Notes under the pieces: model-generated
Database searches by the model: none
Seen by the model: the letters and a program-made list of their open reading frames with translations, nothing else
Told to the model about the DNA's origin: nothing
Shown: positions 9,497-18,641 of the stretch, piece by piece
Numbering within the stretch: the stretch's first letter is position 1
Layout of the letters: each line of letters opens with the position of its first letter
Position numbers and translations under genes: made by a program
Source of the DNA: Bacteroidales bacterium
GTDB taxonomy: Bacteria; Bacteroidota; Bacteroidia; Bacteroidales; UBA932
DNA: 64,000 nucleotides
Direction of reading: 5' to 3'
Assembly: GCA_017513445.1 (NCBI GenBank)
Contig: JAFXFS010000018.1
Span: forward strand, 124,001 to 188,000

Positions 9497-10111
9497 GTCA
9501 TTGCTGGCGTAGCCGGCAATCTATTGTGCCACCTGGAACGGGTGATGTGCCTCAGAATGCACTCTAACAAGGGTTAGATGTGCCAGGTGGAAGGGTAAGC
9601 ATTGCCACCTGGGGCGGGTGATGTGCCTCAGAATGCACTCTAACAAGGGTTAGATGTGCCAGGTGGAAGGGTAAGCATTGCCACCTGGGCGGGTGATGTA
9701 CCTCAGAATGCACTCTAACAAGGGTTAGGTGCTCCAGGTGGGTATGGATGCGTTTCCACCTGGAACGGGTTATATGCCTCAGAACGCACTCTAGCAAGGA
9801 TTGGGTGTGCCAGGTGGAAGGAACAGATTCCCGAGGCAAGCTCGGGAATGACGATATCGAAATGTCATTGCTGTGCGAAGCCGGCAATCTGAACATTCTT
9901 CGTCATTGCTGTGCAAAGCACGGCAATCTGAACATTTTTCGTCATTGCTGGCGAAGCCGGCAATCTGAACATTCTTCGTCATTGCTGTGCGAAGCACGGC
10001 AATCTGTTAGGCGTGCCAGGGGGAAACAGATTCCCGCGACTGGTGTCGCAGGAATGACAAAATATTTGAAGTGTTGCTGCAGGAATGACGCAATCTTTGA
10101 AGTGTTGTTGC
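9497..10111. repeat. Gene-free block of tandem palindromic repeats
   Basis: The 9426-10190 gap holds no convincing gene. Four tandem copies of a repeat bounded by CCACCTGG and CCAGGTGG occur at 9529-9590, 9605-9666, 9681-9741 and 9756-9817, with starts 75-76 bases apart. Each unit can fold on its ends. There follows a perfect 9-bp stem ATTCCCGAG/CTCGGGAAT at 9827-9849. Next come four units starting GTCATTGCTG at 9864, 9902, 9941 and 9978, about 38 bases apart, each able to form ATTGC(T/C)GGC/GCCGGCAAT. A single related unit lies at 9497. Degenerate relatives (CAGGAATGAC) run to about 10090. The same stems recur near 22.77 kb and 49.1-49.3 kb. Confidence 0.9.
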
Positions 10112-10120
10112 CGGAGTGAG

Positions 10121-10172
10121 AATAAAAAAAACCCTCCGGGAAGAGTTCTCAAATGAGAATCCGGAGGGGTTT
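10121..10172 (-). terminator. Rho-independent terminator of the nqr operon
   Basis: On the minus strand AAACCCCTCCGG (10172-10161) pairs with CCGGAGGGTTT (10139-10129), with an inner TTCTC/GAGAA stem, followed by a T run (10131-10124). It starts 19 bases after the nqrF stop and separates the operon from the repeat block. Confidence 0.88.
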
Positions 10173-10190
10173 AAGATATTTAGTCAAAGA

Positions 10191-11450
10191 CTAACCACCG
10201 AAGTTGTCGAACAAAATGCTCTCTGGTGGAACACCAAGACTATCAAGCATATTTTCAACAGACTTAACCATCATTGGAGGTCCGCACATTAGATAAAGTG
10301 CATCCTCAGGATTTTCGTGGTTCTTCAAGTAGTTATCATAAAGAACTTGGTGAATGAATCCTTTGTAACCTGTCCAATTATCCTCTGGAAGTGGATTATC
10401 AAGAGCAAGATTGAATTTGAAGTTAGGGAACTCAGCTTCAAGTGCTGCATAATCTTCCAAATAGAAGGCCTCTTTCAAAGAACGAGCGCCATACCAGAAG
10501 CTAACTTTACGTTTAGTCTTTTCAGTTTTGAACAAATGCATAATGTGAGAACGCATTGGAGCCATACCAGCACCACCACCGATGAAGATAAATTCTTGAT
10601 CTTCTGGTGCATCCTCAGGGATAAAGAATTCACCGTAAGGACCTGAAATCATCACCTTATCACCAGGTTTTAGTGAATAGATGTATGAAGAACAGATACC
10701 TGGGTTTACATCCATAAACCCTCCCTTAGCTCTATCAAACGGAGGAGTTGCAATACGAACATTAAGTTTAATGATATTGCCCTCAGCTGGATAAGTAGCC
10801 ATAGAGTAAGCTCTTAGGGTTGGAGTAGGATTGACCATCTTAAGGTCGAACATCTTCATCTTTTCCCAGTCAGCACGATATTGAGGATCGATATCGAAAT
10901 CTTTATAATCTACTGTCATTGCAGGAACATCCACTTGGATATATCCACCTGAACGATAGTTTAGAGTCTCTCCATCAGGAATTTTAACACAGAATTCCTT
11001 AATAAATGTAGCAACATTGTTGTTAGAGATAACTTCACATTCCCACTTCTTAATGCTAAGAACTGAATCAGGAACTACAATCTTCATATCGTTTTTAACC
11101 TTAACCTGACAACCAAGACGCCAGTTATTAAGAATTTGTTTACGTGTGAAGAAACCTGTTTCTGTAGGAAGGATTGTTCCACCACCCTCTACAACCTGAC
11201 ACTTACATTGACCGCAACTACCTTTACCACCACAAGCTGATGGAAGGAATAGTTTATGTTCTGCAAGAGTGTTAAGAAGGTTAGAACCTGTATTTACCTC
11301 CAACTCTTTTGTACCATTATTGATATCAATTTTTACCTTACCTGATTTTACCAATTTGCTCTTTGCAAATAGTAAAACTGCAACTAAAAGAAGGATAAGG
11401 GCAACAGTCGCAACAACTGCGCTGATTACTGTAACTAATACTAAATTCAT
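10191..11450 (-). CDS. nqrF: Na+-NQR subunit F (NADH dehydrogenase/ferredoxin subunit)
   Basis: A 419-residue subunit. An N-terminal membrane anchor (about residues 5-29) is followed by a [2Fe-2S] ferredoxin domain with Cys73, Cys79, Cys82 (ACGGKGSCGQC) and Cys114. Then comes an FAD domain with the RAYSMATYP signature and an NAD(P)-binding domain with GGGAGMAPMRSH and LMCGPPMM. It takes electrons from NADH and passes them through FAD and Fe-S to the membrane subunits. It is the last gene of nqrABCDEF, 12 bases after nqrE. A strong Shine-Dalgarno-like AGGAGGAT lies upstream of the ATG, which is notable in Bacteroidota. Confidence 0.97.
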   Translation of the reverse strand: MNLVLVTVISAVVATVALILLLVAVLLFAKSKLVKSGKVKIDINNGTKELEVNTGSNLLNTLAEHKLFLPSACGGKGSCGQCKCQVVEGGGTILPTETGFFTRKQILNNWRLGCQVKVKNDMKIVVPDSVLSIKKWECEVISNNNVATFIKEFCVKIPDGETLNYRSGGYIQVDVPAMTVDYKDFDIDPQYRADWEKMKMFDLKMVNPTPTLRAYSMATYPAEGNIIKLNVRIATPPFDRAKGGFMDVNPGICSSYIYSLKPGDKVMISGPYGEFFIPEDAPEDQEFIFIGGGAGMAPMRSHIMHLFKTEKTKRKVSFWYGARSLKEAFYLEDYAALEAEFPNFKFNLALDNPLPEDNWTGYKGFIHQVLYDNYLKNHENPEDALYLMCGPPMMVKSVENMLDSLGVPPESILFDNFGG

Positions 11451-11462
11451 AACTCTATCCTC

Positions 11463-12080
11463 CTACAATTGAATACCCATAAAACTCATAAATGCAATAC
11501 CCATCAAACCAGTGATAATGAATGAGATACCTAAGCCACGAAGTGGTTTTGGAACATCTGAGTATGCAAGTTTTTCTCTAATAGCAGCAATTGCTACAAT
11601 AGCAAGGAACCAACCCACACCTGAACCTAAACCAAATGTGAATGCCTCACCGATGTTAGCATATCCTCTCTCTTGCATAAACAATGAACCACCAAGGATT
11701 GCACAGTTTACAGCGATTAGAGGCAAGAAGATACCCAAAGAAGCATACAATGCAGGAGCAAATTTCTCTACTACCATCTCAACGATTTGAACGAAACAAG
11801 CGATAACCGCAATAAATACGATATAACTCAAGAAGCTCAAATCTACATTTGCATAAGCTTCACCCAACCAAGCAAGTGCACCTGGTTGAAGGATATATTT
11901 ATTCAACAAGAAGTTGATTGGGACTGTAACGGCCAAAACGAAAATTACGGCAAGTCCTAATCCTGTTGCGGTCTTAACACTCTTTGACACAGCAAGATAT
12001 GAACACATTCCAAGGAAGAATGCGAAGACCATATTGTCAACAAATATTGACTTTATAAATAAGCTAATATAATCTGCCAT
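11463..12080 (-). CDS. nqrE: Na+-NQR subunit E
   Basis: A 205-residue integral membrane protein with about six transmembrane segments. It contains [10 protein letters not shown] (Cys26) and [11 protein letters not shown] (Cys126), the two half-helix cysteines that, with the equivalent pair of NqrD, hold the intramembrane [2Fe-2S] cluster in the solved Na+-NQR complex. Its fold mirrors NqrD in inverted topology. It sits 6 bases after nqrD and 12 before nqrF. Length and motifs are standard for the family. Confidence 0.97.
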   Translation of the reverse strand: MADYISLFIKSIFVDNMVFAFFLGMCSYLAVSKSVKTATGLGLAVIFVLAVTVPINFLLNKYILQPGALAWLGEAYANVDLSFLSYIVFIAVIACFVQIVEMVVEKFAPALYASLGIFLPLIAVNCAILGGSLFMQERGYANIGEAFTFGLGSGVGWFLAIVAIAAIREKLAYSDVPKPLRGLGISFIITGLMGIAFMSFMGIQL

Positions 12081-12086
12081 AACTTT

Positions 12087-12707
12087 CTATTTTTCTTGTA
12101 AATCCTTTTGAATAGCTCTTTGTACCCAGATTACACATCCAAGTAGGATCAAAGCCATCGGAGGAAGAATCATTAAACCATTATTTTCGTAGAAACCGCC
12201 ATTAGCAATATACCAATTTTGTGGGATGATTTGGTAACCAAGGATAGTTCCTGAACCGAACAATTCACGGAAGAATGCTACAATCACCAAAATAATTCCA
12301 TAACCCAAGCCATTTGCTATACCATCAACAAATGAAGCAAAAGGTTTATTACCCAATGCAAAGGCCTCAATACGACCCATAATAATACAGTTTGTAATAA
12401 TCAAACCGATATAAACTGAAAGTTGCTTACTTACTTGATATGCAAATGCTTTTAGCACCTGGTCAATCAAGATTACGAACATAGCAACTACAACCAACTG
12501 AACAATAATACGAATACGATTAGGAATTGTATTTCGCATTAATGATATAATCAAGCTTGAAAATGCAGTTACAAATGTCACAGAAAGAGCCATAACCAAA
12601 GCACCTTCTAACTGAACAGTAACAGCCAAAGCTGAACATATACCCAATACAAGGACCGAAATAGGGTTACCCTTGAATAGCGGTTTAGTAAAGATCTCTT
12701 TATTCAT
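12087..12707 (-). CDS. nqrD: Na+-NQR subunit D
   Basis: A 206-residue membrane subunit. Cys24 (LGICSALAVT) and Cys106 (LIITNCIIMGR) are the family's iron-sulfur ligands. About six hydrophobic helices are visible. The ATG at 12707 was chosen over an in-frame GTG at 12713 because AGGAGGTG, a full Shine-Dalgarno sequence, lies just upstream of it and the product then begins MNKEIFTKPLFKGNP as in homologues. It lies in the middle of the operon, 9 bases after nqrC. Confidence 0.96.
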   Translation of the reverse strand: MNKEIFTKPLFKGNPISVLVLGICSALAVTVQLEGALVMALSVTFVTAFSSLIISLMRNTIPNRIRIIVQLVVVAMFVILIDQVLKAFAYQVSKQLSVYIGLIITNCIIMGRIEAFALGNKPFASFVDGIANGLGYGIILVIVAFFRELFGSGTILGYQIIPQNWYIANGGFYENNGLMILPPMALILLGCVIWVQRAIQKDLQEK

Positions 12708-12716
12708 ATTCACCTC

Positions 12717-13541
12717 CTATTCTTCGCTTGAAGCAATTGTTTCTAATTCTTCACCTTCAACAGCAGCAGGAACCTCTACTTTAGCAGCTCTTGCAACTTC
12801 AAAATATGCTGAATACTGTGCAAACCAACTTGCAATTGTCTTTTGAAGGGCAGAACTTGTAATTGTACCACCCGATACAGCATCAACACCATTTGGATTA
12901 TCTTGTTGTCCGCCTCCCTTTACGATAGCTACAGAAACGAAGTTTCCATCTGCATCGTAAAGTTTTTTGCCTTTAAATTGAGCTGTGAATTTATCAGCTG
13001 CAATCTCAGCACCCAAACCAGGAGTTTCGCCTTTGTGGTCAAATGCAACACCATAAATGGTATTGAAATCATCCTCTACTGCGATATATCCCCAGATTGG
13101 GCCCCATAGGCCAGCACCATAACAAGGGAAAATATTCAAAGTCTTACCCTCTTTCGAACAAACGAAGACAGGCAAGCGAAGTTTCTCTTTCAAAGCTTCA
13201 GCTTTAGTTTGATCCTTTGCAGATGTGATTTGTCTCATAATATCATATTGAGCTTTCAAATCTACATTCTCATTATCAAGCTTTTCACCTTTAGTATTTA
13301 GAACGAACTCATCAACGATATACTCTTTGTAAAGTTTGTCAATGTAAGAGTTAAGTGATTCACTCTCAGGTTTTTCCAAACCCAAAGCCGCTGATTTTAG
13401 AATACTCTGTTTCTTCTCAGTTGCAATATTCTCGTTTTGTCTGCCTCTCAATGAAGAAGATACAAAAGCAAGAACTGCAGCTACAACCAAAGTAAGGAGT
13501 ACAGAATATATAACTGTATAAGTATTACTATTTGTATTCAT
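12717..13541 (-). CDS. nqrC: Na+-NQR subunit C (covalent FMN)
   Basis: A 274-residue subunit with one N-terminal membrane helix (about residues 8-28) and a periplasmic FMN-binding domain. The flavinylation motif is DAVSGGTITSSA, where Thr226 is the expected phosphoester-linked FMN site. The acidic C-terminal tail (about residues 250-274, AAVEGEELETIASSEE) extends slightly beyond the domain. AGGAGGG precedes the start. The gap to nqrB is one base. An ApbE flavin transferase would be needed for maturation; none is seen in this window. Confidence 0.96.
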   Translation of the reverse strand: MNTNSNTYTVIYSVLLTLVVAAVLAFVSSSLRGRQNENIATEKKQSILKSAALGLEKPESESLNSYIDKLYKEYIVDEFVLNTKGEKLDNENVDLKAQYDIMRQITSAKDQTKAEALKEKLRLPVFVCSKEGKTLNIFPCYGAGLWGPIWGYIAVEDDFNTIYGVAFDHKGETPGLGAEIAADKFTAQFKGKKLYDADGNFVSVAIVKGGGQQDNPNGVDAVSGGTITSSALQKTIASWFAQYSAYFEVARAAKVEVPAAVEGEELETIASSEE

Positions 13542-13542
13542 A

Positions 13543-14664
13543 TTATGCCCTCCTCATACGTTTTTTGATATTTGAATTAACAACGTAATGGTCAATTAGT
13601 GGAGCAAATGTATTCATCAACAGGATAGCCAACATCATACCTTCAGGATAACCTGCATTGAATAGACGAATAACGATTGCTACAGCTCCTACAAGGAAAC
13701 CATAAATCCACTTACCTTTTTCAGTTTGAGCTGAAGTTACAGGGTCGGTTGCCATAAATACAGCACCAAATAGGAAACCACCCATTACAAGGTGTTGCCA
13801 ACAAGGTAGTGCCAAATATGAACCCTCTGCGCCGCAAAGGTTTGCGATACCACCTACAAATAGACCACCGATAACGGCTGAAACCATAATTTTCCAACTT
13901 GCTACACCTGTTGCAATCAAAATAACTGCACCAATCAGGATAGCGATTACTGAAGTCTCACCGATAGCGCCAGGAATTGTACCGATTACCATCTCCATAA
14001 CACTTGGAAGTTGTTCACCTGCAGCAGCTTGTGCTAAAGGTGTTGCACCTGTATAACCATCAACACCGGCTACCCAAACTTTGTCACCAGACATATGGCT
14101 TGGATAAGCAAAGAACAAGAATGCACGTGCAAGAAGTGCAGGATTCCAAATGTTCATACCTGTTCCACCAAAGATCTCTTTACCAATAATAACAGCAAAG
14201 ATTACTGCAAGAGCCAACATCCATAGAGGAACATTTACAGGCATAATCAAAGGAATAATCATACCTGAAACAAGATAACCCTCATTTACTTCGTGTCCTT
14301 TAATTTGAGCTGAAATAAACTCAATACCAAGACCAACAATATAAGAAACAAGGTATAGAGGAAGGATTTTTAGGATACCATACCAGATCATAGCCCAGAA
14401 ACCCATATCACCGCCTGACGCAAGACTATGTTGATAACCAATATTCCAAATACCAAATAGTAGTGATGGAACAAGGGCAAGAACAACGATAATCATAATA
14501 CGTTTCAAATCGACGCAATCCCTTACGTGAGCACCACGTTTTGTGACTGTATTAGGCACAAATAGGAATGTCTCGAATGCATCGAATGTCGAGTGTAAGA
14601 ATCCTAATTTTCCACCTTTAGAAAATGTAGGTTTAATATTGTCAACAATTTTTCTTAATCCCAT
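13543..14664 (-). CDS. nqrB: Na+-NQR subunit B (covalent FMN, quinone site)
   Basis: A 373-residue polytopic membrane protein. The flavinylation site is in DGYTGATPLAQA, with Thr208 as the expected FMN-bearing residue. GGTGMNIWNPALLARAFLFF and ATDPVTSAQTEKGKW are further family landmarks. NqrB carries FMN and riboflavin and forms the Na+ channel and quinol-forming site. It lies 11 bases after nqrA and 1 base before nqrC. At 373 residues it is somewhat shorter than Vibrio NqrB, as I recall for Bacteroidota, with no sign of truncation. Confidence 0.97.
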   Translation of the reverse strand: MGLRKIVDNIKPTFSKGGKLGFLHSTFDAFETFLFVPNTVTKRGAHVRDCVDLKRIMIIVVLALVPSLLFGIWNIGYQHSLASGGDMGFWAMIWYGILKILPLYLVSYIVGLGIEFISAQIKGHEVNEGYLVSGMIIPLIMPVNVPLWMLALAVIFAVIIGKEIFGGTGMNIWNPALLARAFLFFAYPSHMSGDKVWVAGVDGYTGATPLAQAAAGEQLPSVMEMVIGTIPGAIGETSVIAILIGAVILIATGVASWKIMVSAVIGGLFVGGIANLCGAEGSYLALPCWQHLVMGGFLFGAVFMATDPVTSAQTEKGKWIYGFLVGAVAIVIRLFNAGYPEGMMLAILLMNTFAPLIDHYVVNSNIKKRMRRA

Positions 14665-14675
14665 AACAATTCCAA

Positions 14676-16028
14676 TTATGCCATTTCTTTAATCATTAAA
14701 TCAATACCATCGCTAATGATCTTTTGAATTTCAATTTTTGATGGACAAACATATTCGCAAAGTGCGATATCCTCTTCGATAACTTCGTAGATACCAAGTT
14801 GTTCCATCTTTTCAAGATCTTTAGCAAGAGCAGCTTTGAACAGATATGTTGGATAAATATCCATTGGAAGAACTTTTCCATAAACATCCGACATAACAAA
14901 TGCTCTAACACCACCATTTAGGTTTGTATCCATATTGTATCTCTTCTTTGAGCATAGGAATGATGGATAGGTGTGAGAGAATGAGAATTTCTTAGATCTG
15001 AATGGTTTAACCCAACCAAACATCTCATAGTAATCACCCTCTGGAAGCACTGTGATTTGATTTTTGTAGAATCCCAAGAAACCATCAACACCAACATTTT
15101 CACCTGTCAAAACATCACCACTGATATAGCGCAAAGTACCCTTAGACTCATCTGCAAGATATTTAACAGTACTAATCTGCATACCTTGAATACCCTTAAC
15201 ATAGGTTGGAGTCTTAACTGCAGGACCTACAACAGCAACTAATTGAGATGCATCGTAGATACCTTTAGTAAATAGTTTACCAATAGTTGCCACCAAGTGA
15301 AGATCAACTGTCCAGATAATATCACCTTTAGCAATTGGAGAGATGTGGTTAATTTGCACTCCCACATTACCTGCAGGGTGAGGTCCGCTCACTTTGTGTT
15401 GAATAACACCTTGTAATTTGTTAAGGTTAGCATTTGCATAGCAACCATCACAGATTGACAAGTGAACTCCACCTGCTGTCAATTTTGACAAAGCATTAAT
15501 ACCTGCTTGTAATGCTTCAAATTCGTTTTGAAGAACAAAATCAAGATCCGCTGCCAATGGAGCAGTGTTGAAACCCGAAATAAAGATAGATTTTGGGGTA
15601 GTATCCGGATTAGCGACAATACCGTATGGGCGCTGTTTAATAGCACACCACAATCCACTTTGTAGAAGCAAATCTTTTACATTTTCGTTTGTCAACTCCT
15701 TTGGAATATCAAACTTAATGTAGTCGATCTCCTTGTCTGCCTTAATTCTAACAGACAGCAGTTTTCTCTTTTCACCGCGCACAACCGCCTCCACAACGCC
15801 ACTACAAGGCGATGCGAATTGGATTTGAGGATTTGCCTTATCAGCAAAAAGGATAGTTCCCGCCTTAACGGTTTCTCCCTCTTTTACCTTCATTTTAGGA
15901 ACAATCCCTCTGAAGTCTGTTGGTTTGATTGCGACAACATCAGAGAATACCTCTTTGTTTACAGAACGTGAGGCCGCACCACTGATGGGAATATTAAGCC
16001 CCTTTTTAATTCTAATGTTATCCGACAT
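14676..16028 (-). CDS. nqrA: Na+-NQR subunit A
   Basis: A 450-residue peripheral subunit without predicted membrane helices or cofactors. It begins MSDNIRIKKGLNIPISGAAS, typical of NqrA, and keeps the barrel-sandwich-like segment VKEGETVKAGTILFADKANP. It is the first gene of the six-gene operon that couples NADH oxidation and quinone reduction to Na+ export, giving the sodium motive force used by Bacteroidales. The ATG at 16028 is preceded by a plausible promoter with an approximately 30-base leader. Confidence 0.96.
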   Translation of the reverse strand: MSDNIRIKKGLNIPISGAASRSVNKEVFSDVVAIKPTDFRGIVPKMKVKEGETVKAGTILFADKANPQIQFASPCSGVVEAVVRGEKRKLLSVRIKADKEIDYIKFDIPKELTNENVKDLLLQSGLWCAIKQRPYGIVANPDTTPKSIFISGFNTAPLAADLDFVLQNEFEALQAGINALSKLTAGGVHLSICDGCYANANLNKLQGVIQHKVSGPHPAGNVGVQINHISPIAKGDIIWTVDLHLVATIGKLFTKGIYDASQLVAVVGPAVKTPTYVKGIQGMQISTVKYLADESKGTLRYISGDVLTGENVGVDGFLGFYKNQITVLPEGDYYEMFGWVKPFRSKKFSFSHTYPSFLCSKKRYNMDTNLNGGVRAFVMSDVYGKVLPMDIYPTYLFKAALAKDLEKMEQLGIYEVIEEDIALCEYVCPSKIEIQKIISDGIDLMIKEMA

Positions 16029-16060
16029 TATCTTTTTATTTAATTGAATTCAATGCGGTG

Positions 16061-16068
16061 CAAATATA
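16061..16068 (-). promoter_or_regulatory. Promoter -7 box TATATTTG for nqrA-F
   Basis: CAAATATA on the plus strand reads TATATTTG on the minus strand, 32 bases upstream of the nqrA ATG. The expected TTTG further upstream is not exact; only a T-rich tract is present. Confidence 0.5.
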
Positions 16069-16103
16069 ATCATATTTATTGTAAAAAAATGTTTTAATAC
16101 TCT

Positions 16104-16134
16104 TTTGTTATTAGATAATTACTAATTAGTTTTG
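16104..16134 (+). promoter_or_regulatory. Promoter for pcrA/uvrD, with very short leader
   Basis: TTTG at 16104-16107 and TAGTTTTG at 16127-16134 are 19 bases apart, a full match to the Bacteroidota consensus. The box ends 7 bases before the ATG at 16142, so the mRNA would be nearly or wholly leaderless. Confidence 0.65.
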
Positions 16135-16141
16135 CAACATT

Positions 16142-18571
16142 ATGACAATTCAAAATAGTAATATTTTTAGTGGACTTAACAGCGCTCAACTTGAAGCTGT
16201 CAAGTGTGTAGATGGGGCCTCGCTCATTATTGCAGGGGCAGGAAGTGGCAAGACAAGAGTATTGACTTGCAGAATTGCTAATGTTATAAATTTAGGTTGC
16301 GATCCTTCAAGAATTTTAGCCCTAACTTTCACAAAAAAGGCGGCATCTGAAATGAAGGAACGTATTGGTAATCTTGTAGGAGGAAGAGCTGCCAGAAGAA
16401 TTTATATGGGCACTTTTCACTCTGTGTTTATAAGATTTCTTAGAGATTATGCGCACCTGCTGGGCTTCTCCAAAGATTTCACAATTTATGATACCAGTGA
16501 CTCAAAGAGTGCAATTAAGAATTGTATCAAGGAGTTGCAATTAGATGATAAGGTTTATAAGCCAAATGAGGTTCTTTCAAGAATATCATTGGCTAAAAAC
16601 AATCTCATTACAAGTGCTGGATACATCAATAACGCAACTTTGGTAAGTCAGGATGTTCAAAACAAGAAAGGACAAATATGCAATATCTATAAACTCTATA
16701 GCCAGAAGTGCAAAGAGTCCTCTGCTATGGATTTTGATGATATTCTACTTTACACAAACATCCTTTTTAGAGATTTTCCAGATGCTTTAAAGGAGGTAAG
16801 AGAGCGTTTCAGCTACATATTTGTAGATGAGTATCAAGATACTAACAGTTCTCAATACCTGATTCTCAAGAGGTTGGCCGAAAAACACCAAAACATTTGC
16901 GTAGTAGGTGATGACTCCCAAAGCATCTATGCATTTAGAGGAGCAGTCGTTGAGAATATCCTCAACTTCAAAAAGGATTATCCGACAGCAAATGTATTCA
17001 AGTTGGAGCAGAACTACAGATCGACTCAAACCATTGTAGAAGCGGCCAACTCTTTGATTTCAAAGAATAGTAACCGACTCAAAAAGGAGTGCTTTTCAGA
17101 GGGTAATAAAGGGGATAAAATTGAGTTATTAACGGCTCAAAACGATATGGAAGAGGGATTTATGGTGGTTTCATCTATCCTGAACAGAATATATCAAACC
17201 AAATCGCCATATAGTGATTTCACAATCCTATATAGAACAAATGCACAATCCAGAGCAATCGAGGAGGCACTTAGAAAGCGCAACATTCCATACAGAATCT
17301 ATGCAGGACACTCATTCTACGACAGAGCCGAGGTAAAAGATCTGTTATCTTATTTCCGTTTGGTTATAAATAACAAGGATAATGAGGCCTTTAAGAGAGT
17401 CATAAATGTTCCTGCAAGGGGAATTGGAGATACATCTATCGCCCGTCTGGAGGAGTGCGCCAAGAGAGAGGGTTGCTCACTATTTGATGCTATATTTTTG
17501 GATGTCAATAAGTTACTGCCGTATGGACTCAGAGCTGCGACCATCTCTAAAATGACAACTTTCGCAAAATTGATACTTGAATTAAGCGAAAAAGTCACCA
17601 CTGCTGATGCCTATGCTATGGCTGTTGATATTACAAATATCTCCGGTTATTATCTTTCATTAAAGAGTGATAACTCGATTGAAGGACAATCACGTCTTCA
17701 AAATATTGATGAATTGCTAAACAGTGTTAAACTTTATCAGGATGATGAGATAGACCAAAGAGAATTATTGCAAGAAGATGGTATTGAAGATGTGGATATG
17801 AGCGTTACTCTCGCCAATTATATGGAAAATGTTACTCTTCTTAGTGATATTGACAGAGGAAGCGACGATGAAGAGAACTCCAATAAAGTTACTCTTATGA
17901 CAATACACTCTTCAAAAGGTCTGGAATTCCCTTATGTCTATATTGTAGGTATGGAGGAGAATCTCTTCCCTACTGCCGGAATAAGTGAGAAGGATTTACA
18001 AGAGGAGAGAAGATTGTGCTATGTAGCCATAACCAGAGCTCAAAATGGTGTAACAATGTCTCACGCACGCTCCAGAATGAAGTGGGGTAAGCACGTAAAT
18101 AATCCTCCAAGCCGATTTATCAGAGAGGTGGGTGCTAAATACTTTGAAAGGGATATTGAGGAGGATTTATATGGCAATATTTTCACACAAAGTGGTGATT
18201 ATCAGGAAGATAACCATAGCAGGACTCAATTTGGATTCAACCGCAATAGAGGTAATTCAACTTACAACAGAGAATACTATGGTAATAGATACGAAGAGCG
18301 AAAAACTGCTCCGCAACGCACTATTAAAGAGGAGCATTTTGAGCCGCTTAAACCTCAGTTCTCACCTAAAAGAGCTGCCACAGAGAACTTTGTACCAGAT
18401 AGTAATGTTGATGATGTAGCAGCTGGTATGAGAATTGAACACGATAGATTTGGAGAAGGAACTATTATCTCCGTAGAAGATAGTGGAGCAAGTAAGAAGA
18501 TAGTTGTAAATTTTGATGGAAGTGGGAAAAAGGTTCTATTATTAAAATTTGCAAAAATCAGAAAAATATAA
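16142..18571 (+). CDS. pcrA: UvrD/PcrA-family superfamily 1 DNA helicase
   Basis: An 809-residue SF1A 3'-5' helicase. The Walker A motif AGAGSGKT is at residues 31-38. Other helicase motifs follow: ALTFTKKAASEMKER, YIFVDEYQDTNSSQY (Walker B), GDDSQSIYAFRGA, LEQNYRSTQTIVEAA, VTLMTIHSSKGLEFPYV and EERRLCYVAITRAQ. A disordered linker (about residues 675-755) leads to a C-terminal domain GMRIEHDRFGEGTIISVED, the RNA-polymerase-interacting Tudor-like fold of PcrA/UvrD. The role is nucleotide excision repair, replication restart and removal of RecA or stalled polymerase. Whether it is best named pcrA or uvrD is arbitrary here. Confidence 0.94.
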   Translation: MTIQNSNIFSGLNSAQLEAVKCVDGASLIIAGAGSGKTRVLTCRIANVINLGCDPSRILALTFTKKAASEMKERIGNLVGGRAARRIYMGTFHSVFIRFLRDYAHLLGFSKDFTIYDTSDSKSAIKNCIKELQLDDKVYKPNEVLSRISLAKNNLITSAGYINNATLVSQDVQNKKGQICNIYKLYSQKCKESSAMDFDDILLYTNILFRDFPDALKEVRERFSYIFVDEYQDTNSSQYLILKRLAEKHQNICVVGDDSQSIYAFRGAVVENILNFKKDYPTANVFKLEQNYRSTQTIVEAANSLISKNSNRLKKECFSEGNKGDKIELLTAQNDMEEGFMVVSSILNRIYQTKSPYSDFTILYRTNAQSRAIEEALRKRNIPYRIYAGHSFYDRAEVKDLLSYFRLVINNKDNEAFKRVINVPARGIGDTSIARLEECAKREGCSLFDAIFLDVNKLLPYGLRAATISKMTTFAKLILELSEKVTTADAYAMAVDITNISGYYLSLKSDNSIEGQSRLQNIDELLNSVKLYQDDEIDQRELLQEDGIEDVDMSVTLANYMENVTLLSDIDRGSDDEENSNKVTLMTIHSSKGLEFPYVYIVGMEENLFPTAGISEKDLQEERRLCYVAITRAQNGVTMSHARSRMKWGKHVNNPPSRFIREVGAKYFERDIEEDLYGNIFTQSGDYQEDNHSRTQFGFNRNRGNSTYNREYYGNRYEERKTAPQRTIKEEHFEPLKPQFSPKRAATENFVPDSNVDDVAAGMRIEHDRFGEGTIISVEDSGASKKIVVNFDGSGKKVLLLKFAKIRKI

Positions 18572-18641
18572 ATGCCGAATGGCATAATAATTGCAACTTA
18601 AATAATTGAAGTTTTTCATAGTTTAAGTTTAGGTTAAGTAG

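Noticed and set aside
9529-10011. A CRISPR array
   Set aside because: The units repeat along their full length without unique spacers, at 38 or 76 bases, and there are no cas genes nearby.
9564-10119. Several open frames of 68-123 codons on both strands across the repeat block
   Set aside because: They translate the tandem palindromic repeats in several frames, share no protein family and have repetitive, arginine/histidine-rich products. They are by-products of the repeats.
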